This document shows, piece after piece, positions 5,022 to 9,871 of a DNA stretch of 9,871 nucleotides. The translations under genes were made by a program, and so were the position numbers. Positions within the stretch are counted from its first letter, which is position 1. Each line of letters opens with the position of its first letter. The DNA lies in contig JAJRWB010000037.1 in NCBI GenBank assembly GCA_024276995.1, forward strand, positions 1-9,871, given 5' to 3'. The notes beneath the pieces are model-generated. The model worked only from the letters and a program-made list of their open reading frames with translations. It made no database searches and was not told the origin of the DNA. This DNA is from Candidatus Eiseniibacteriota bacterium (GTDB lineage Bacteria; Orphanbacterota; Orphanbacteria; Orphanbacterales; Orphanbacteraceae).

Positions 5022-6830
5022 ATGCTACAATCGCTCTTCGTGAACACGAGGTGGAACAGCCGGGCGCTTCTGGGAGGGGCGCTCCTTCTCGCCGTGATCG
5101 TGGCCTATCTCCCGGCCACAAGGGCCGGGTTCATCTGGGACGACGATTCGTACATCACCGGCAACGCTACGCTCCGTTCGGTAGACGGACTCAGACGGAT
5201 CTGGTTCGAACCGGGGGCGACGACGCAATACTACCCGGCGGTACATACGCTCTTCTGGTTGGAGTACCGCGTCTGGGGGGTCGCCCCGGCGGGTTACCAC
5301 TGGATCAATATCCTTCTCCACGGCGCAAACGCGGCGCTCCTCTTTCTCTTGCTCCGCCGGCTCGGCGTACCCGGCGCGCTATTCGCGGCATCGATCTTCG
5401 CCCTTCACCCTGTGCACGTCGAATCGGTCGCATGGATCACCGAGGGAAAGAATACGCTTTCCGGGTTCTTCTACCTCGCATCGTTCCTCGCCTATCTCCG
5501 TCACATCCGAGAGCGCCGCGCCGTGACGTATGCCGTCGCTTTCGCCCTTTTTCTTCTCGCCCTCCTCTCGAAAACGGTGACCGCCTCTCTTCCCGCGGCC
5601 ATCGGGATCGCTCTTCTTTGGAGAGACGGCCGCGTGGAAAAACGTGTCATCATGGAACTGCTTCCTTTCTTTCTCGCCGGAATCCTCGCCGGCGCCGGCA
5701 CGGCGTGGATCGAGAAGCATTACCTCGGCGCAGGCGGCGAGGAGTGGACGCTCTCGTTCATGCAAAGGCTCGCCGTCGCCGGGCGCGCCCTTTGGTTCTA
5801 CGCGGGAAAACTCGCCTGGCCGGCGCGTCTTACATTCATTTACCCCAGGTGGGAGACCGACGCCCTCGGGGGAACGGCGCTCCTCTACCCGGCGGCGGCG
5901 CTCGCCGTCGGGGTCCTCTTGTGGCGATTCCGCCGCCCCCTCGGCACGGGACCGCTCGCGGCGGTCCTCTTCTTCGGCGGCACCCTCGCGCCGGCGCTCG
6001 GGTTCATCGACGTCTACCCGTTCCGTTTCTCCTTCGTGGCCGATCATTTCCAGTACCTGGCGAGCATCGGCCTGATCGTCCTGTTCGCGGCATCCCTCGC
6101 TTCGTGGACGAGACGTATTCCGCTCCGGCGCACCACGGCGGCGGCGCTGCTCCTCTGCGCCCTCCTCGGAACGCTCACCTGGAGACAGTGCGGCGTTTAC
6201 ACCGATCTCGAGACACTCTGGAGCGACACGATCGAGAAGAACGATCGGTGCTGGATGGCATTCAATAACCTGGGACAGCTTCTCGCCGCGCGGGGGGAGA
6301 CGAAGCGGGCGATCGGACTCTATCGAAAGGCGATCGAAGTGAAGCCGGATTACGATAAGGCGCTCAACAACCTCGGCGTCGCCCTCGACGCGACGGGACG
6401 CCGTCGCGAGGCGGTGGCCCTCTACGAGCGGGTCCTCGCCGCGAACGGGGAGAACGTGGTCGCGTTGAACAACCTCGTGATGGCGCTCACCGGGCTCGGG
6501 CGATACGACGAGGCGATCCGCCGGGCCGTCGAGGGCCTGCGGATCCGGCCGGGGTCGGTCGAGTTGACCACCAATCTCGGGGTGGCGCTCGCCCGGAAAG
6601 GAGATTTCGACGGCGCCGTGAGTGCGCTGCGCCGCGCCGTTTCGCTCACCCCCCGGGACGCGCAGGTCCACTACCGTCTCGCCACCCTTCTCGAGCAAGG
6701 AAACCTTCGACACGAGGCGATCTCCGAATACCGCGAAACCCTCCGTATCGACCGCTTCCACGCCGGCGCGCGCGAAGGCATCGCGCGGCTCGCCGATCAA
6801 GGGCGACCCGATCCGGCCGATGAACCGTAG
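5022..6830 (+). CDS. TMTC/DUF1736-like multi-pass glycosyltransferase with five C-terminal TPRs
   Basis: Resembles the bacterial relatives of eukaryotic TMTC1-4 (O-mannosyltransferases; GT-C fold with TPRs). Residues 15-395 form about ten membrane segments. WDDD at 39-42 is the first-loop acidic motif expected to act in catalysis. FALHPVHVESVAWITEGKN (126-144) and ADHFQYLASIG (340-350) are family hallmarks. Residues 410-579 contain five 34-residue TPRs in register (410, 444, 478, 512, 546) that may bind the acceptor protein. The frame is open from TTG 4938. I prefer ATG 5022 because the preceding bases are AT-rich and noncoding in character; GTG 5040 is also possible and would follow an extended -10 box. 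None of these has a good ribosome site. The metallophosphoesterase starts 48 bases downstream. Target and sugar donor unknown. Confidence 0.88.
   Translation: MLQSLFVNTRWNSRALLGGALLLAVIVAYLPATRAGFIWDDDSYITGNATLRSVDGLRRIWFEPGATTQYYPAVHTLFWLEYRVWGVAPAGYHWINILLHGANAALLFLLLRRLGVPGALFAASIFALHPVHVESVAWITEGKNTLSGFFYLASFLAYLRHIRERRAVTYAVAFALFLLALLSKTVTASLPAAIGIALLWRDGRVEKRVIMELLPFFLAGILAGAGTAWIEKHYLGAGGEEWTLSFMQRLAVAGRALWFYAGKLAWPARLTFIYPRWETDALGGTALLYPAAALAVGVLLWRFRRPLGTGPLAAVLFFGGTLAPALGFIDVYPFRFSFVADHFQYLASIGLIVLFAASLASWTRRIPLRRTTAAALLLCALLGTLTWRQCGVYTDLETLWSDTIEKNDRCWMAFNNLGQLLAARGETKRAIGLYRKAIEVKPDYDKALNNLGVALDATGRRREAVALYERVLAANGENVVALNNLVMALTGLGRYDEAIRRAVEGLRIRPGSVELTTNLGVALARKGDFDGAVSALRRAVSLTPRDAQVHYRLATLLEQGNLRHEAISEYRETLRIDRFHAGAREGIARLADQGRPDPADEP
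5023..5031 (+). promoter_or_regulatory. possible extended -10 box (TGCTACAAT) at the TMTC-like gene start
   Basis: TGCTACAAT fits TGnTATAAT with one mismatch. It has no -35 at the expected place. RNA would start near 5038, two bases before the in-frame GTG 5040, giving a leaderless message. If real, ATG 5022 cannot be the start from this promoter. Confidence 0.3.
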
Positions 6831-6878
6831 GAGAACCGGCGACCTGTCGCACCCCCGCCCGGAGGAGAATCGCCGCGA

Positions 6879-7928
6879 ATGAAGACCTTGGAAAAGAGGC
6901 GGCCCGCGCCGGGCGGTGTTCCGTCCCCTCCGGGAACCGGCCGCGCCCGGATGACGCGAAGATCGGAAGAGATCGATCGCCTCGAGCGGCGCGTCGGAAG
7001 GGTGCATCTCGGCCAGCGGCTCGGCATACAGACCGACCACGCGGCGCGATCCCACGGCGTGGGGCTCAATTTCTTCCATTTCGAGAACGTCCGGTTTCTT
7101 CACACCCTCGCCGCGGTTCTGCTGAAAGGGGCGGGGCTTTTCGCCAGAGGCGAGCGAAATATGCTCGACCTCGCGATTCGCCGGAACGATGTCTTCTTCC
7201 CCCGCCTGCCGGAACCGTTCGACCGCTTCCGGATCCTCCACCTGAGCGACCTCCACCTCGATACCCACCCCGACCTCGCCCGCGTGCTGATCGATCGGCT
7301 CGACCGCATCGCCGGCGAATACGACGTCTGCGTGCTCACCGGGGATATCCGCTCGTCCACCCATGGATCGTCGGAAGACGCGATCCGGGATCTCGCCGCC
7401 ATCCGCCCCCACATCGGATCGCCCGTCTACGCCGTGCTCGGAAACCACGACTTCATCGAGACCACGCCCCGGCTCGAGGAGATGGGGATCTCCCTCCTTC
7501 TGAACGAGTCGGCGGAGATTCGAAAAGATGGGGAATCGATCTTCCTGGCGGGGGTGGATGATCCCCATTTCTACGTGGCGGACAACATCGAGAAGGCGTC
7601 GTCGCGGATCGACGCCGACGCCTTCGCCATACTGCTCGCCCACTCCCCCGAGGTCTATCGGAAGGCGGCGTACTGCGGTTTCGATTTTCTCCTCGCCGGC
7701 CACACCCACGGCGGCCAGATCTGCCTGCCCGGCGGCGCGCCGATCCTGAAGAACGCCCGCTGCCCCCGCCGTCTCATCGCGGGACCCTGGCGATACCGCG
7801 GCCTCGTGGGGTATACGTCGACCGGTTCGGGAGCGTCGTGTCTCGGCGTGCGCTACAATTGTCCGCCCGAGATCACGCTGCACTCTCTCCGCCGGAATCG
7901 CGCCGCCGACCGGTCGCCGGGGGAGTGA
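6879..7928 (+). CDS. calcineurin-like metallophosphoesterase, YkuE type, with N-terminal extension
   Basis: A two-metal phosphoesterase of 349 residues. The metal-binding motifs are complete: SDLHLD (123-128; D124, H126), GD (155-156), GNHD (188-191), AHSPE (254-258; H255) and GHTHGGQ (274-280), ending with the PEITL strand seen in this group. YkuE-like relatives are often membrane-tethered and act on lipid-linked or envelope phosphates. This one has no clear transmembrane helix or signal peptide, but an extra 110 or so basic residues (MKTLEKR... to about 113) with an amphipathic stretch at 72-90 that may touch the membrane. Start at 6879: GGAGGAG lies 11 bases upstream (6861-6867). Probably co-transcribed with the TMTC-like gene. 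The last 56 bases overlap the convergent flippase gene. Substrate unknown. Confidence 0.88.
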   Translation: MKTLEKRRPAPGGVPSPPGTGRARMTRRSEEIDRLERRVGRVHLGQRLGIQTDHAARSHGVGLNFFHFENVRFLHTLAAVLLKGAGLFARGERNMLDLAIRRNDVFFPRLPEPFDRFRILHLSDLHLDTHPDLARVLIDRLDRIAGEYDVCVLTGDIRSSTHGSSEDAIRDLAAIRPHIGSPVYAVLGNHDFIETTPRLEEMGISLLLNESAEIRKDGESIFLAGVDDPHFYVADNIEKASSRIDADAFAILLAHSPEVYRKAAYCGFDFLLAGHTHGGQICLPGGAPILKNARCPRRLIAGPWRYRGLVGYTSTGSGASCLGVRYNCPPEITLHSLRRNRAADRSPGE

Positions 7929-9132
7929 TTGGATGGAAAAGGAGGAGGAGGACCGCCGCCGTCTCCGCGATCACCGCGGCGATCGCCGCCCCTGAAGCGC
8001 CCCTCCCGGGAATCAGCAGCCACGCCGTCGCGATATGGATCACCAGCGCGGCGAGGTTCACCTTCGCGATCGCCCCCCCCGCACCCATGGCGAAAGCGTG
8101 AACCGTCCTGAGCGACCGGAGAAGCGATGGGATGAGAGAGACGGAAAGGATCGTCAACGTACCCGCCCCCGCGGAAAAGGAAGATCCGAAAAGGGCGGCG
8201 AGAATCGGACCGGCGCCGAATGCGAAGATCCCGACGACGAGAAGGGCATAGGCGGTTACCGCCGCGGCCGCCGTCGCCACGATCCGGTTCGCCCCCGCGC
8301 CGCGGGACGCGAAAAACGAAAGCGCGGGAAGGAAAGCCGCGAAAAACGCTCCCGGCAGGAGACGGGCGGCGTCGACAAGGCGGGCCGAGGCGCTGTAGAG
8401 GCCCGCGCCGGAAGTGCCGCCGAACCAGCCGAGAAGAATCACCGCCGCACGGCCGCCGCTCGTCGCCGCGAGGACGGCGAGCACCATGATGAACCCCTTC
8501 CCGGCGGCAGGCGCCGCTCGAAACGCCTTGCCGGTGGAAGGTTCGCGCACGCCGCGCGGCGCAATGAGCGCTGCGATAAGAAGACGAAGCGCTCCGGCGG
8601 CCACCGCCGCGAAGACGAGATGGGATAACGTCCCGCCCCCTTTCACGATAACAACGGATGTGACGAGCTGTACGGCGAGAATCGCCCCGTCCGCGAGAGC
8701 CGCCGGGCGGCCCTTCCCCGCCGCGCGAAGCACGGCGGTGAACAGCGAGCGAACCGAGCCGGTGGCGATGAGCGGGGCACCGCCGCGCAGTGTCGCGACG
8801 ACCGCCGGGTCCCGTGAAAGGAAGGGCGCCCCGAGAGCGAGAAGGAAGGCCCCCGCCACGCCGGCGCCGAGGACGAAGGGGATCGCCCCTCTCAGACAAC
8901 CGGTCGCTTCCCCGCGGTCCGCGGCCACCCTCGTTCCGATCACCGCCGGGAGGCCCGCCTCGGCGAGCAGCGCCAGCGGGACGACCCACGCGAAGAGGAT
9001 GGCCCACGCGCCGAGTCCCGCGGGGCCGAAGGCGCGCGCAACGACGGCGGCGATCAGCAAGTTGAGAAGTGCCGGCCCGCATCCTTGGAGAAAGCGGACA
9101 ACCGTGCTGCGCATGAGCGATGGGCGCGCCAT
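7873..9132 (-). CDS. Wzx/MATE-like polysaccharide flippase (oligosaccharide repeat-unit transporter)
   Basis: A 419-residue, very hydrophobic protein with about twelve predicted membrane segments (for example 19-32, 41-58, 82-101, 117-135, 147-163, 170-190, 213-233, 255-272, 287-305, 308-330, 352-373, 380-398). The N-terminal run FLQGCGPALLNLLIAAVVAR, FGPAGLGAWAI and the LLAEAGLPAVIGTRVAAD loop match polysaccharide-export flippases of the MOP superfamily, which turn undecaprenyl-linked glycan across the inner membrane. Length is near the usual 400-480. The ATG at 9132 is taken; ATG 9114 (residue 7) is the alternative. Neither has a Shine-Dalgarno site, which fits the leaderless-message idea given for the upstream repeat. 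The 3' end overlaps the metallophosphoesterase, convergent. It may serve the glycan made by the aminotransferase and glycosyltransferases nearby (inference). Confidence 0.82.
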   Translation of the reverse strand: MARPSLMRSTVVRFLQGCGPALLNLLIAAVVARAFGPAGLGAWAILFAWVVPLALLAEAGLPAVIGTRVAADRGEATGCLRGAIPFVLGAGVAGAFLLALGAPFLSRDPAVVATLRGGAPLIATGSVRSLFTAVLRAAGKGRPAALADGAILAVQLVTSVVIVKGGGTLSHLVFAAVAAGALRLLIAALIAPRGVREPSTGKAFRAAPAAGKGFIMVLAVLAATSGGRAAVILLGWFGGTSGAGLYSASARLVDAARLLPGAFFAAFLPALSFFASRGAGANRIVATAAAAVTAYALLVVGIFAFGAGPILAALFGSSFSAGAGTLTILSVSLIPSLLRSLRTVHAFAMGAGGAIAKVNLAALVIHIATAWLLIPGRGASGAAIAAVIAETAAVLLLLFHPITPPATGRRRDSGGESAA

Positions 9133-9138
9133 GGAGGG

Positions 9139-9167
9139 ACAGTACCCGGCGGGGAGGGGGGAGACAA
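9139..9167 (-). promoter_or_regulatory. candidate flippase promoter (TTGTCT-N17-TACTGT)
   Basis: On the minus strand TTGTCT (9167-9162) stands 17 bases from TACTGT (9144-9139). Six bases then separate the -10-like box from ATG 9132, so RNA would begin on or next to the start codon. The -10 match is weak (3/6); the mirror-image arrangement with the bshB1 side is the stronger argument. Confidence 0.4.
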
Positions 9168-9211
9168 CACGAAACAGGGCCGCGCCGTTTGGTGTTGTCT
9201 CCTCCTTTCCC
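9151..9211. repeat. long inverted repeat between divergent flippase and bshB1-like genes
   Basis: The arms 9160-9170 (GGAGACAACAC) and 9192-9202 (GTGTTGTCTCC) are perfect 11-bp inverted copies. As RNA, pairing extends to 20 bp (9151-9170 with 9192-9211, three G-U pairs), and the 21-base loop can form a further AAAC/GTTT stem. Arm centres are 32 bp apart, close to three helical turns. Each arm carries one -35-like TTGTCT, so it reads best as paired promoter or operator DNA. Confidence 0.7.
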
Positions 9212-9223
9212 GCGACGTATCAT
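9195..9223 (+). promoter_or_regulatory. candidate bshB1 promoter (TTGTCT-N17-TATCAT)
   Basis: TTGTCT (9195-9200, 4/6) stands 17 bases from TATCAT (9218-9223, 5/6). RNA would start about 9230, leaving only about six bases before ATG 9237. This agrees with the absence of any purine-rich ribosome site there. Confidence 0.5.
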
Positions 9224-9236
9224 CGCGTTACCCGAT

Positions 9237-9871
9237 ATGAGCGATCCGCTTCACATCCTGGCGATCACGGCGCACCCGGATGATGCCGAACTCCTCATGG
9301 GGGGAACCCTCGCCTGCGCGGCGAAAGAGGGAAAACGGACCGGCGTGCTCGACCTGACACGGGGGGAATCGGGAACGAAGGGGAACGCCGAACTGCGCCG
9401 AGCCGAAGCGGAGCGCGCCGCGGAGATCCTCGGCCTCGCGGTGCGCGAGAACGCGGGCCTACCCGACGGTCGCATCGAGACGAGCGTGGAAAACCGTCTC
9501 GTCGTCGCGACGTGGATCGGGCGTCTCGCGCCCGATGTGATTCTCATTCACTACCCGGGCGGGCGGAATCCGGACCATCACGCCGCCTCGATTCTGGCAC
9601 GGGAGGCGGCGTACTCCGCCGGTCTCACGAAATTCGGCGGCGGCGGGCCGGTCCACAGGCCGCGGCGTATCTTCGAGGCGGTCTCCTACCTGCCGGTCTC
9701 ACCGACGATCACCGTCGATATTTCAGACGTCATCGAGACGAAGCTCGAAGCGATCCGCGCCCACCATTCCCAGGTCGGCGGCGCATTCGAGGGAGGCGAC
9801 ATCCTCTACAACGGAATGGCCGACCTGATCGAACCGGTCCGCTTCCGGTGCCGCGCATACGGCTCCGCCGT
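9237..9871 (+). CDS. bshB1: LmbE-family deacetylase, BshB1-like (bacillithiol pathway), 3' end cut by window edge
   Basis: BshB1 removes the acetyl group from N-acetylglucosaminyl-malate, the second step of bacillithiol synthesis. Cysteine addition by BshC follows. The 211 visible residues start with LAITAHPDDAELLMGGTL, where the AHPDD motif supplies zinc ligands His and Asp and the catalytic Asp. They continue with LTRGESGTKGNAELRRAEA, the hallmark of this subfamily, and PDGRIE. GRNPDHHAAS supplies the third zinc ligand; the usual HPDH reads NPDH here, but the ligand His is kept. KLEAIRAHHSQ near the end is also typical. Full-length members are about 230-240 residues, so only 20-30 are missing. 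Other LmbE deacetylases with different glycan substrates cannot be excluded, and no bshA or bshC is in view. Start ATG 9237 has no ribosome site. Confidence 0.85.
   Translation, partial: MSDPLHILAITAHPDDAELLMGGTLACAAKEGKRTGVLDLTRGESGTKGNAELRRAEAERAAEILGLAVRENAGLPDGRIETSVENRLVVATWIGRLAPDVILIHYPGGRNPDHHAASILAREAAYSAGLTKFGGGGPVHRPRRIFEAVSYLPVSPTITVDISDVIETKLEAIRAHHSQVGGAFEGGDILYNGMADLIEPVRFRCRAYGSA

Noticed and set aside
5379-7883. An 834-codon open frame on the minus strand opposite the TMTC-like and metallophosphoesterase genes
   Set aside because: The two plus-strand genes beneath have clear family motifs. The antisense frame is charged, Arg/Gly/Glu-rich and resembles no protein, as expected opposite GC-rich coding DNA.
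9151-9211. Bidirectional transcription terminator
   Set aside because: The flanking genes diverge rather than converge, no T-run follows either arm, and the arms coincide with -35-like boxes at correct spacing.
7853-9223. A 456-codon minus-strand frame overlapping the flippase gene in another phase
   Set aside because: The flippase frame gives a coherent multi-pass membrane protein; this one gives Arg/Gly-rich text with no hydrophobic pattern and runs through the inverted repeat.

Overview
This is a GC-rich bacterial window with short intergenic gaps and frequent stop/start overlaps (ATGA, TGATG and GTGA junctions). No rRNA, tRNA, CRISPR array or insertion sequence was seen. The gene content is a TMTC-like membrane protein with TPRs, a GT39 glycosyltransferase of the 'FEEA' type, a bacillithiol-type deacetylase and a ParA ATPase fused to a glycogen-binding domain. 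This mix suggests a Gram-negative member of the FCB-like or deeply branching candidate phyla rather than a well-studied proteobacterium. That placement is inference from gene families only.

Layout. Minus strand, 4688 down to the left edge: a ParA/Soj ATPase with a C-terminal AMPK-beta/CBM48-type carbohydrate-binding domain; a protein resembling a MinD/FlhG ATPase that has lost its P-loop; an unrecognised 194-residue protein; a 77-residue single-pass membrane protein; then, after a 75-base gap, a DegT/DnrJ-type sugar aminotransferase and the start of a GT39 membrane glycosyltransferase that runs off the window. The first four genes are separated by two bases or overlap, so they look like one translationally coupled cassette. 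Plus strand, from about 5022: a TMTC/DUF1736-like multi-pass glycosyltransferase with five TPRs, then a YkuE-type metallophosphoesterase. The phosphoesterase converges on, and overlaps by 56 bases, a minus-strand Wzx/MATE-like polysaccharide flippase. The flippase diverges from a bshB1-like LmbE-family deacetylase cut by the right edge.

Theme. Aminotransferase, two integral-membrane glycosyltransferases and a flippase point to cell-surface glycan synthesis and export. The ParA cassette beside them is the most unusual part. A partitioning ATPase carrying a glucan-binding module, a pseudo-MinD partner and a small membrane protein could position a glycan, a glycogen granule or the glycan-assembly machinery, in the way that BcsQ or McdA position their cargos. 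This is a hypothesis.

Regulation. The 333-base divergent region 4689-5021 holds a minus-strand promoter candidate, then two terminator-like hairpins lying between that promoter and parA. A 50- or 58-codon upstream ORF runs through both hairpins and ends in an ATGA overlap with the parA start. This looks like a transcription-attenuation leader or a small RNA. The flippase/bshB1 gap holds a long inverted repeat whose two arms each carry a TTGTCT -35-like box, each 17 bp from a -10-like box that lies almost on the start codon. This suggests back-to-back promoters producing leaderless or nearly leaderless mRNAs.
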